DNA of 20,062 bases, from positions 1 through 20,062 of the IMG/VR virus record IMGVR_UViG_3300032311_000838; one strand, written 5' to 3'. How positions within the stretch are numbered: position 1 is the stretch's first letter; each line of letters starts with the position of its first letter. The position numbers and the translations under genes were made by a program. The notes beneath the pieces were generated by a model. That model saw nothing but the letters and a program-made list of their open reading frames with translations. It was not told the origin of the DNA and made no database searches. Source of the stretch: a virus. Shown in pieces: positions 7,514-13,616 of the stretch.

Positions 7514-9198
7514 TGGCATTAACCAATATAAATGATAATTTTCAGCTAGATGCTCCTAAGCATTTGGATAATAGAACAGGTAACTATGCCTCAGTAGCAG
7601 AGGCTAATGCATCCATCCCTCAGCAGTTCAGAATACAGGGATTAGAGGTAGTAGTAATTACTGCAGGAGAGGCTGTAAAATATTACTATAGAGATGGAGT
7701 ATTAGATGAGGATCTAATTATTATGCCTACAGGCGGAGGCGGAGGATCTACTCCTACTTTAGCAGAGGTATTAGATGAGGGTAATACAGCTGATGAGGAT
7801 ATAGTTTTATTAAATGACTCTAAGCTGCAGTTAGGATCTGGTGGGCAGGTATTATTAGATAATGGATCTCGATTAAAAGAGGGCACTATAGATCAGGGAT
7901 TAGGAGGATCAAAGGGTATTTCTCAGATTTGCGCTGTAGGCTATGAGAAGAAATGGGAGGCAGGCAGAGAGTATATAATGAATGATGGAGGTACTACTAT
8001 CAGAGAGGCTAGATATAACTTTGCACAGGCTCCTACTATCAATGATGATATTACTACAGGATTTATAGTAGGCTCTAGATGGGTATTAGATAATGGAACT
8101 CTATATATTTGTACGGATAATACTGATGGAGCTGCAGCTTGGGATCTACAGCCTAATTACGTTCCATATACAGGAGCTGATGAGGATTTAGATTTAGGAG
8201 ATAAAAATATATATACTAATAAGGTTTATTTATTAGATGAGGCTAATAATAATCATGCTAGTATCCATTATACTGATGCTGATTTTCATATAGAGGATGC
8301 AGATGGGCATAAACTTTTGGTAATTGAAGATGGTTTTATACAATTACATAAAACTGATACAATTCAATCTAATCTATTTACAGCAGATTTAACAGAAACT
8401 AGAGATCATAGATTACCTAATGATAGCGGCATAATTGCATTAACTAAAAATATTACTAAAACAGCTGTAGGATTAAGTAATGTACCTAATACTGATGCTA
8501 CTAACCCTGCAAATATTACTCAAACATCAAGCTATAGATTTGTTACTGATACTGAAAAATCTACATGGAATGGAAAGCAAGATAATATTACTGCAGGAAC
8601 TACCTCCCAATATTATAGAGGAGATAAAACATTTCAGGCTTTAAATGCAGCTGCAGTAGGTTTAGGATCAGTAAATAATACTGCTGATTTAGATAAGCCT
8701 ATATCTACAGCAACTCAGACAGCTCTAGATAATAGATCAGTATCTATAGCTACAGCAGGATCAGTATCTATTACTATTACAGCTACAGGAGCAGCTAACC
8801 TACAAACATTAACAGGGCACTCATTTACTATTAATGAGGCTTTAATGCCTGTAGGTGCTACTATTACTATTAATGGATTATGTGAAAGAATAGCAACAGG
8901 TACAGGTTTAGGTGGAATTAGTTACGATATTAATGGAGTAAAGAGATATTATACTAGCCCTTCAGGGCATCAGTATCAGTATCAGATTACTATCTATAGA
9001 GAAAGTTCTACAACAATCAGAATGATGGGAGGTAGCGTAAGCGTTATACCTCAGGGAGCATTTGGATCAGCTAATATTGCTACTACTACAGCCGCAGTAA
9101 CAGCAGGAGGTAATATAGTATTTCAGCTTTTCGGATTTGGATCAGTAGTTAGCGATCAGATAGCATATAGATTTTTCAAGGCAGTTTTAACTCGTTAA
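7513..9198 (+). CDS. Tail fibre / receptor-binding protein (putative)
   Basis: A 561-residue Thr/Asn/Gly-rich protein with the modular look of tail fibres. The N-terminal attachment-like domain (1-72) ends in a Gly run (MPTGGGGG, about 72-80). Middle modules include YVPYTGADEDLDLGDKNIYT (about 217-236) and two short motifs typical of fibre repeats, VGLSNVPNTDATNPANI (about 317-333) and QYYRGDKTFQ (about 364-374). The C-terminal 130 residues, rich in Gly, Thr and Ser, are a candidate receptor-binding domain. Fibres of this kind contact the host surface as trimers. Bases 8300-8900 use more CAA and TTG codons than the surrounding sequence, a sign of mosaic origin. It is translationally coupled to the upstream gene and ends shortly before a small gene at 9203. 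Confidence 0.75.
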   Translation: MALTNINDNFQLDAPKHLDNRTGNYASVAEANASIPQQFRIQGLEVVVITAGEAVKYYYRDGVLDEDLIIMPTGGGGGSTPTLAEVLDEGNTADEDIVLLNDSKLQLGSGGQVLLDNGSRLKEGTIDQGLGGSKGISQICAVGYEKKWEAGREYIMNDGGTTIREARYNFAQAPTINDDITTGFIVGSRWVLDNGTLYICTDNTDGAAAWDLQPNYVPYTGADEDLDLGDKNIYTNKVYLLDEANNNHASIHYTDADFHIEDADGHKLLVIEDGFIQLHKTDTIQSNLFTADLTETRDHRLPNDSGIIALTKNITKTAVGLSNVPNTDATNPANITQTSSYRFVTDTEKSTWNGKQDNITAGTTSQYYRGDKTFQALNAAAVGLGSVNNTADLDKPISTATQTALDNRSVSIATAGSVSITITATGAANLQTLTGHSFTINEALMPVGATITINGLCERIATGTGLGGISYDINGVKRYYTSPSGHQYQYQITIYRESSTTIRMMGGSVSVIPQGAFGSANIATTTAAVTAGGNIVFQLFGFGSVVSDQIAYRFFKAVLTR

Positions 9199-9202
9199 AA
9201 AA

Positions 9203-9346
9203 ATGGATAAAAAATATCTAGTTACTCAAAATGATGAGGCATTATTTTTTGAGAATTTACAGGATGCTAAAGCTGCTATGATCTCAGAGGATTCTGAGCT
9301 ATGGGAGAGAGATAGTACAGGATGCTACATTAAGATTTATTTATGA
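9203..9346 (+). CDS. Small protein of unknown function (47 aa)
   Basis: An ATG 4 bases after the fibre stop opens a 47-residue frame beginning MDKKYLVTQNDEALFFENL and ending TGCYIKIYL, with a TGA that overlaps the spanin start as ATGA. Its codons match the phage's style (GAG, CTA, GCT). There is no signal peptide or membrane segment. The tight fit between two real genes supports it being translated. I do not recognise it. Confidence 0.65.
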   Translation: MDKKYLVTQNDEALFFENLQDAKAAMISEDSELWERDSTGCYIKIYL

Positions 9347-9798
9347 GAGTATTAATTATGGCAGTATTTCTATCATCCTGCAGCCTATTAAAGCCTCATT
9401 TAGAGATTAAAGAGGTGCATAGTAGAGATAGCATCTATACTAAGGAGATTGTAATTAAAGATACTATTTTGCCTAAGGTAGTAGTAACTGATACTATTAA
9501 GATCTCAGAGGTAAAATATTATCCTCAGTACAAATATATCAGTAGGCAGGATGGAGATCTAGTAAAAATGAGATATATGCTAGATAGTTTAGGTAATTTG
9601 ATTATTGACTGCAGCAGAGAAAATCAGGCATTAACTAAATACGTTACTAATACTACTGCTACCTCAGTTAATAAAAAGGATCAGCAGCCTGTAAAAGTAG
9701 TTAGGGAGCTATGGCTATGGCAGAAAATTATGCTATGGGTAGCTTTTCTGATTTTGTTAATATATCTAGCTAGGCTATTTATCCTCCCTAGATTGTGA
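9343..9798 (+). CDS. Unimolecular spanin (predicted)
   Basis: A 151-residue protein with an N-terminal lipoprotein signal (MRVLIMAVF followed by the lipobox LSSC, lipidated Cys13) and a C-terminal membrane segment (about 129-147, WVAFLILLIYLARLFIL) with basic residues around it. Between them lies a periplasmic stretch of short DS/DT-rich beta-like repeats (KDTILPKVVVTDTIKISEV). Outer-membrane lipid anchor at one end and inner-membrane anchor at the other is the architecture of one-gene spanins such as T1 gp11, which fuse inner and outer membranes in the last step of lysis. The lipobox signal is short but acceptable. It shares ATGA with the upstream gene. In this linear view it lies about 9 kb from the endolysin and holin. 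Confidence 0.68.
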   Translation: MRVLIMAVFLSSCSLLKPHLEIKEVHSRDSIYTKEIVIKDTILPKVVVTDTIKISEVKYYPQYKYISRQDGDLVKMRYMLDSLGNLIIDCSRENQALTKYVTNTTATSVNKKDQQPVKVVRELWLWQKIMLWVAFLILLIYLARLFILPRL

Positions 9799-9838
9799 TA
9801 TTTTTGTTTTGTCTTCTCATAGGCATTAGGTTTTAGGA

Positions 9839-9864
9839 GCTCCTGCATAATTGCAGGGGCTTTT
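9839..9864 (+). terminator. Rho-independent terminator after the spanin
   Basis: GCTCCTGC (9839-9846), loop ATAATT, GCAGGGGC (9853-9860), TTTT. The T-tract runs directly into a TATATTTG box at 9864-9871. Confidence 0.75.
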
Positions 9865-9871
9865 ATATTTG
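9864..9871 (+). promoter_or_regulatory. Candidate Bacteroidota -7 box (TATATTTG) before the HAD gene
   Basis: TATATTTG matches TAnnTTTG and ends 5 bases before the ATG at 9877, so a transcript starting there would have almost no leader. A second match, TATTTTTG, lies at 9799-9806. No clear upstream TTG element was found for either. Confidence 0.4.
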
Positions 9872-9876
9872 TATGT

Positions 9877-10179
9877 ATGAGGATTAGTTTTGATTATGAT
9901 GGTACATTAAGCAAAAAAGCCTATAGGGATATAGCAGCTATAGCTTTAAAAGATGGGCATGATGTTTATGTAGTTACTGCTAGGCATGATGATAATCTAG
10001 ATGATGTTAAAAAGGTAGCAGATCTATTAGGCATTAAAAGGAGTAATATCTATGCTACTAATGGCAGGGATAAAGTAGATACTCTGCTAAAGCTAAAGAT
10101 AAAACTGCATTATGATAATAATCAGGAGCAGGTAGATAAGATTAGAGCAGCAAAAATCAAGGCTATCCTAGCAAAATAA
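9877..10179 (+). CDS. HAD-family phosphatase, small
   Basis: A 100-residue protein with the four HAD hydrolase motifs in order: FDYDGT (Asp6 nucleophile, Asp8), VVTARHDD (Thr34), a lysine in GRDKVD (Lys66) and HYDNN (Asp80/Asn81, a Mg2+-binding motif IV position). It lacks a cap domain, as expected for a C0-type minimal HAD. Small phage HAD proteins of this kind are likely soluble phosphatases acting on a nucleotide or a nucleic-acid 5'/3' phosphate; the substrate cannot be told from sequence. It is flanked by terminators on both sides (9839-9864 and 10204-10232), so it is probably a single-gene transcription unit. Confidence 0.8.
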   Translation: MRISFDYDGTLSKKAYRDIAAIALKDGHDVYVVTARHDDNLDDVKKVADLLGIKRSNIYATNGRDKVDTLLKLKIKLHYDNNQEQVDKIRAAKIKAILAK

Positions 10180-10203
10180 AACATTAAAGAAAAAAATGTT
10201 TAT

Positions 10204-10232
10204 GCCCTCAGAATATCTGCAGGGCTTTTTTT
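10204..10232 (+). terminator. Rho-independent terminator after the HAD gene
   Basis: GCCCTCAG (10204-10211), loop AATAT, CTGCAGGGC (10217-10225) with one bulged C, then seven T. It separates the preceding genes from the early promoter. The whole gap 10180-10351 holds only this terminator and the promoter/leader described next. Confidence 0.75.
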
Positions 10233-10264
10233 ATGCAAAAAAGAATTTTTTTTTAATTAGAGTA

Positions 10265-10294
10265 TTGACAATAACAAAAAAGGTGGTATTTTTG
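10265..10294 (+). promoter_or_regulatory. Strong early promoter, Bacteroidota type
   Basis: TTGACA (10265-10270), a 16-base spacer and TATTTTTG (10287-10294), matching the Bacteroidota primary-sigma pattern of an upstream TTG element and a TAnnTTTG box. This is the only place in the window where both elements are present. It follows a terminator and precedes the run of small genes starting at 10352, with a leader of about 50 bases ending in AAACCTAAAACAA. Confidence 0.7.
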
Positions 10295-10351
10295 TCATGT
10301 AGTAATCAATAACTGATAAAAAAAATAAATCAAAAATAAAACCTAAAACAA

Positions 10352-10564
10352 ATGAGCACATTGTACAAAGTAGTAGTAGAGCCTATGCAGGAGCATATCT
10401 CTGAAAAGCCTAATTTTTGCAGAGATTTTGCAAATAAGGATAAAGCAATTAGATACATGGAAGAGGTAGCAGATGTATTAGATCTATCTCTATCCTCTGA
10501 TTATCATCATGCAGGAGGGATAGGATTTGATTATAGAGCCTATATCCTAGATGTTGAAGCATAA
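10352..10564 (+). CDS. Small early protein of unknown function (70 aa)
   Basis: First gene after the early promoter. The 70-residue protein is acidic, without signal peptide or membrane segment; readable parts include FANKDKAIRYMEEVADVLDL (about 26-45) and HHAGGIGFDYRAYILDVEA at the C-terminus. I do not recognise the family. First genes behind strong early promoters often encode host-takeover or anti-defence proteins, but nothing in this sequence proves that. The start is supported by the leader AAACCTAAAACAA directly before the ATG, a variant of the leader at 12231-12243 and 17140-17152. Confidence 0.6.
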   Translation: MSTLYKVVVEPMQEHISEKPNFCRDFANKDKAIRYMEEVADVLDLSLSSDYHHAGGIGFDYRAYILDVEA

Positions 10565-10591
10565 TTAACTGAAACTTTTAAACCTAATTAT

Positions 10592-10801
10592 ATGAAAGTA
10601 CTTTTTAAATGGTTAGTAATTTTATTTGCTATCCCTGTAGCTATCTATCTATTGGTAGGCTATGTAGTTAATGAGTTTAATCTCTCGAATTGGAGCAGCA
10701 GCGGCATACTAGGGCTAGCTTTTCTCTCCTTTGCATGGATTGTATTTGCTTTTCTAGCTTTGGCTATGGAAGAGCTACAAAAGATGGAGGATGAGAAATG
10801 A
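10592..10801 (+). CDS. Small protein with two membrane segments (69 aa)
   Basis: A 69-residue protein with two hydrophobic segments: residues about 4-27 (LFKWLVILFAIPVAIYLLVG) and about 38-60 (GILGLAFLSFAWIVFAFLAL), followed by a charged tail MEELQKMEDEK. A hairpin in the inner membrane is likely. The gene has its own leader AAACCTAATTAT before the ATG and overlaps the next gene as ATGA. Holin-like size and topology are possible, but its place in the early region away from the endolysin argues for another role, such as an early inner-membrane protein. Family unknown. Confidence 0.6.
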   Translation: MKVLFKWLVILFAIPVAIYLLVGYVVNEFNLSNWSSSGILGLAFLSFAWIVFAFLALAMEELQKMEDEK

Positions 10802-11103
10802 ATGAGCTCAGATTTTGCAAGCCTAAAGCAGTATATTTTGAAGAGGTAAAATTTACTATAGGCATCCTAGAGGTAGAGGTATTTAATGCTATTAGAAACC
10901 TAGATAATTTTACCCATCAGGATCTATCTAATTTATTCTCTAATAGCTTTTCTGCTCAGTTAAATCAAGGATTAAAAGATATTACCTATAATCTGCCATT
11001 TACTAGCATTAATGCAGCTAGAGAGATTAATAAACTGCATACTATTACTATCTCAGTAAATAATGATAATTATCAATTAGTTATTTTAACTGAGCAAAAA
11101 TGA
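10798..11103 (+). CDS. Early protein of unknown function (101 aa)
   Basis: A 101-residue soluble protein with short beta-prone segments at both ends (KFTIGILEVEVF and HTITISVNNDNYQLVIL) and a helical middle (FTHQDLSNLFSNSFSAQLNQ). It overlaps the gene before it and the HNH gene after it as ATGA, so it sits inside one operon. I do not recognise a family; candidates would be a small regulator or an inhibitor of a host enzyme, neither shown by sequence. Confidence 0.55.
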   Translation: MNELRFCKPKAVYFEEVKFTIGILEVEVFNAIRNLDNFTHQDLSNLFSNSFSAQLNQGLKDITYNLPFTSINAAREINKLHTITISVNNDNYQLVILTEQK

Positions 11104-11726
11104 AAAGGAGGTTATTAACTGCTGCAGAGATGGAGTATATTAATAAAAATTACCCGATCTCATCCTGTAAAGATGTAGCCATGCATTTAAATATGCCTCA
11201 GTTCAAAGTTTATAACTATGTATGGAGGATAGGATTAAAAAAAGATCCTGAATTTAGAGCTAATCAGCTAAAGGTAGAGGCTAAAAAACTCAGTAAGCTA
11301 GGCAGGTACAATAGATTTAAAAAAGGTCATGAGCCATTTAACAAAGGCTTAAAAATGAATGCAGAGCTCTATGAAAAATGCAAGCCTACAATGTTTAAAA
11401 AAGGTAGCAAGCCTCATAATTTTAAACCTGATGGATCAGAGAGGATAGATAAAGATGGATATACTATGATTAAACATAATGGTAAATATCATCATAAGCA
11501 GAGATTTATCTATGAGCAGCATCATGGGATTGATCTACCTAAAAATTATGCAGTAGTTTTCAAAGATGGAAACAGGCAAAATTTTATGATAGATAATCTA
11601 TTAGCTGTAAGCAGAGGAAAGCTGATGCTACATAATACTATCCATAACTACCCTGCAGAAATTAAATCTACTATCAAAATTTTATCAAAACTTAAAAAAG
11701 AAATCAATGCCAAAAAACAAAATTGA
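11100..11726 (+). CDS. HNH endonuclease with N-terminal helix-turn-helix
   Basis: A 208-residue protein. Residues 7-45 form a helix-turn-helix-like segment (SCKDVAMHLNMPQFKVYNYV). Two copies of an F-K-K-G-x-x-P-x-N type motif follow (FKKGHEPFNKGLK about 73-85; FKKGSKPHNFKPDG about 99-112), typical of NUMOD-type DNA-binding elements in phage HNH enzymes. The nuclease core is YHHKQRFIYE (His131/His132), then FKDGNRQNFMIDNL (Asn161, Asn166), matching the H-N pattern of the HNH fold. It would cut double-stranded DNA. As a free-standing phage enzyme it may be a homing endonuclease or take part in DNA processing. No intron or interrupted neighbour was seen. Confidence 0.82.
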   Translation: MKRRLLTAAEMEYINKNYPISSCKDVAMHLNMPQFKVYNYVWRIGLKKDPEFRANQLKVEAKKLSKLGRYNRFKKGHEPFNKGLKMNAELYEKCKPTMFKKGSKPHNFKPDGSERIDKDGYTMIKHNGKYHHKQRFIYEQHHGIDLPKNYAVVFKDGNRQNFMIDNLLAVSRGKLMLHNTIHNYPAEIKSTIKILSKLKKEINAKKQN

Positions 11727-11943
11727 GGATCTTAGAAATCATTTATTTTCTACCCTCGAGGCTTTACTAGATGAGGAAAAGCCATTAGAACTAGATAGAG
11801 CTAAAGCTATAGCAGATGTAGCTCAGGTAATTGTAAACTCTGCTAAGGTAGAGGTAGATTATGTGAAAGCTACTGAAAGGAGTAGAGGTACATCAGGATT
11901 TTTCCCTGATAGCCCTAATGGAAGTTTATACATTAACGAATAA
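11707..11943 (+). CDS. Conserved phage protein next to HNH endonuclease (78 aa)
   Basis: A 78-residue protein with KIEDLRNHLFSTLEALLDEE at residues 5-24 and ELDRAKAIADVAQVIVNSAK at about 28-47. I recognise this layout from small helical proteins in many Bacteroidota and other phages, near endonuclease and replication genes. I know no function. It overlaps the HNH gene by 20 bases, so the ATG at 11707 is either coupled or the gene uses a rare start further in. The C-terminal 25 residues (SRGTSGFFPDSPNGSLYINE) are probably disordered. Confidence 0.6.
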   Translation: MPKNKIEDLRNHLFSTLEALLDEEKPLELDRAKAIADVAQVIVNSAKVEVDYVKATERSRGTSGFFPDSPNGSLYINE

Positions 11944-11945
11944 CT

Positions 11946-12194
11946 ATGAGCAGATTAATCTCCATGCCTACTGATATACTAGAGGCGTTTACTAATCAGA
12001 TGGAACTTTATCAGATAACTAAAGAGGATATACACAGGCATAGCAAAGTAAATAGAACTACTATCAGGAAAGCCCTAAAGGGAGGATCTATCAGGAAAGA
12101 TCTACAGCTGAACATGGTAAATAGCCTAGTTTATTTGTTAAGAAACAGGCAGCTAAATGGAATCCCTAAAAAATGTAAAAAAGAAATAGCATAA
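11946..12194 (+). CDS. Small helix-turn-helix protein, possible regulator
   Basis: An 82-residue basic protein with a plausible helix-turn-helix at about residues 22-55: ITKEDIHRHSKVNRTTIRKA, with a GG turn and further helices. It resembles Cro/XRE-type or plasmid-type DNA-binding folds by pattern only. Its position just before a promoter and the ERF operon makes it a candidate regulator of early or middle genes, possibly binding the repeated leader or the -7 boxes; that is inference. The C-terminus is Lys/Cys-rich (IPKKCKKEIA). Confidence 0.6.
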   Translation: MSRLISMPTDILEAFTNQMELYQITKEDIHRHSKVNRTTIRKALKGGSIRKDLQLNMVNSLVYLLRNRQLNGIPKKCKKEIA

Positions 12195-12217
12195 AAACCA
12201 ACAAACAAAAAAAGCAG

Positions 12218-12243
12218 TATTTTTGAGCATAAACCTAAAACCT
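12218..12243 (+). promoter_or_regulatory. -7 box plus conserved leader of the ERF operon
   Basis: TATTTTTG (12218-12225) is followed by the leader AAACCTAAAACCT (12231-12243) directly before the ATG at 12244. The same 13-base leader, letter for letter, lies at 17140-17152. No upstream TTG element is visible, only an A/C-rich stretch. Confidence 0.55.
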
Positions 12244-12879
12244 ATGAGTAACATTATTAAAAACCTGAGAGAGCTGCAGGTAAAATTAAAAGCTCCCAAA
12301 AATCAGCGCAATAATTTTGGAGGTTATAACTACCGATCATGCGAGGATATTCTAGAGGCAGTTAAGACTCTGCTGCCTGATGGATTTATTATCTATCTAG
12401 ATGATGAGATACAGATGATAGGCAGTAGATTTTATGTAAAAGCTGAGGCTGTTTTTACGGATGGAAAGGAAAGAGTAACAGCTAAAGGATATGCTAGGGA
12501 GGAGGAGATAAAAAAAGGCATGGATGGATCTCAGATTACAGGAGCAGCCTCTAGCTATGCTAGAAAATATGCCCTAAATGCTCTGCTTTTAATTGATGAT
12601 AATAAGGATGCAGATGCTACTAATCAGCATGAGAAAGATAAGCCTGTATATCAGCCTAAAACTAAGGTAGAAAAGAAAGCTACTGAGCCTAAGGATGAGC
12701 CTAAAGTAGAGATTAATTTTACTAATCTATCAGATGAGCTACTAATGAGAGCCATTACTAAGTATCAGGAGGCAGTATCAGATGAGGAGAGAGAAAAGAT
12801 AGAGAGCTATTTAATGAGTAATTACTACCTATCAGATGAGCAGGTTAGTAAATGGGCAGCAGTTAAATCTAAAAAGTAA
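12244..12879 (+). CDS. ERF-family single-strand DNA annealing protein
   Basis: A 211-residue protein of the ERF superfamily, recombinases that anneal complementary single strands during phage recombination and replication. Core motifs are NNFGGYNYRSCEDILEAVK (about 22-40) and, in the strongest family signature, KGMDGSQITGAASSYARKYA (about 92-111) followed by LIDDNKDADA. After residue 125 comes a Lys/Glu/Pro-rich linker and a C-terminal helical region (about 155-211) that probably binds partners such as single-strand binding protein. A start at TTG 12223 is possible but would sit inside the -7 box; the ATG at 12244, preceded by the conserved leader, is far more likely. The stop overlaps the next start (TAATG). 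Confidence 0.86.
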   Translation: MSNIIKNLRELQVKLKAPKNQRNNFGGYNYRSCEDILEAVKTLLPDGFIIYLDDEIQMIGSRFYVKAEAVFTDGKERVTAKGYAREEEIKKGMDGSQITGAASSYARKYALNALLLIDDNKDADATNQHEKDKPVYQPKTKVEKKATEPKDEPKVEINFTNLSDELLMRAITKYQEAVSDEEREKIESYLMSNYYLSDEQVSKWAAVKSKK

Positions 12880-13349
12880 TGAGCAGTAATTTAATTAATA
12901 TCCTGCAGGGGCTAAATGGTAAAGCCTCTGCAGATGCTATCAGCTCTGCTATTATCCAATCAGTAGAGGATGGAGCAGCAAACCCATTAGAGGTAAAGAT
13001 TAAGGCTAAAATTATGCAGGAGGCTCTAGCATCAGCAGTAAGAGAGATAGATTTTTATGCTCAGGCTGAGGCAGAGAAATACGGCAGAGCAGGAGATACT
13101 TTACATGGGGCTAAATTTTCAATAGCAGAGGTAGGCTCTAGGTATGATTATCAGAGCTGCAAAGATCTCTATTATCAGGAGCTCCTAGAAAAGCAGGCAG
13201 AGCTAGATGAGCTATTTAAGGAAAGGGAAAAATTTTTAAAAGCCATTACTAAGCCTACAGCAGTTATCCATCCTGATACAGGAGAGAGCTATGAGATTAA
13301 TCCTCCTGTAAAATATTCTACTACTCAGGTTAAAATTAAATTACTATGA
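12879..13349 (+). CDS. Recombination-operon protein of unknown function (156 aa)
   Basis: A 156-residue, mostly helical, acidic protein. It contains ISSAIIQSVEDGAANPLEVK (about 22-41), an AEKYGRAGDTLHGAKFSIAE segment (about 65-84) and EVGSRYDYQSCKD just after it. The C-terminal part has an acidic coiled-coil-like stretch (LLEKQAELDELFKEREKFL). I have an impression of similar proteins next to annealing proteins in Bacteroidota phages, but cannot name a family. It is coupled to the ERF gene by TAATG, so a partner in recombination (nuclease cofactor, loader or single-strand binding function) is the natural guess, not shown by motif. Confidence 0.55.
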   Translation: MSSNLINILQGLNGKASADAISSAIIQSVEDGAANPLEVKIKAKIMQEALASAVREIDFYAQAEAEKYGRAGDTLHGAKFSIAEVGSRYDYQSCKDLYYQELLEKQAELDELFKEREKFLKAITKPTAVIHPDTGESYEINPPVKYSTTQVKIKLL

Positions 13350-13564
13350 GCCCTATATTTAAAGATTTTCAGAAAATAGATAGCATCATATCTAATCCCT
13401 TTAATCAGGATAAGCATTTAGCTCAGATAGAAAAGATGATAGCCCTATTTTTAGCTAAGCATGGCAGGGCTATTAATTTTAATCATAGCCATCATGAGCA
13501 TTATGAGCTGAATATACAGCTAACTATGATCCTAAAGGAAAAGCTAAATACGTTAATGAAGTAA
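13346..13564 (+). CDS. Small helical protein of unknown function (72 aa)
   Basis: The last gene of the ERF operon. A 72-residue protein with His-rich centre (FNHSHHEHYELNI, about 45-57) flanked by helices. The histidine cluster could bind a metal, but no cysteine ligands accompany it. It overlaps the upstream gene by 4 bases (ATGA), and a terminator follows directly. No family recognised. Confidence 0.55.
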   Translation: MSPIFKDFQKIDSIISNPFNQDKHLAQIEKMIALFLAKHGRAINFNHSHHEHYELNIQLTMILKEKLNTLMK

Positions 13565-13570
13565 AAAAAG

Positions 13571-13594
13571 GCTCTCCTGATGGGGAGCTTTTTT
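13571..13594 (+). terminator. Rho-independent terminator after the ERF operon
   Basis: GCTCTCC (13571-13577), loop TGAT, GGGGAGC (13582-13588), six T. Its T-tract overlaps by one base the TATCTTTG box of the next promoter, so termination and restart are fused here. Confidence 0.75.
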
Positions 13595-13616
13595 ATCTTT
13601 GCCTAAATCCTAAGCC
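13594..13616 (+). promoter_or_regulatory. -7 box plus leader of the initiator gene
   Basis: TATCTTTG (13594-13601) followed by CCTAAATCCTAAGCC directly before the ATG at 13617, a variant of the AAACCTAAAACCT leader. Confidence 0.5.

Noticed and set aside
7686-7886. Minus-strand frame of 66 residues in the fibre gene
   Set aside because: Antisense to a long coding region and Pro/Ser-rich because it reads the Gly run in reverse; no minus-strand gene exists elsewhere in the window.
10592-10801. Two-span membrane protein as the main holin
   Set aside because: Topology fits, but it lies in the early operon far from the endolysin, and a better holin candidate is at 19300.
12223-12243. TTG start for the ERF gene
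   Set aside because: It lies in the TATTTTTG box; the ATG at 12244 has the conserved leader and a normal ERF N-terminus.
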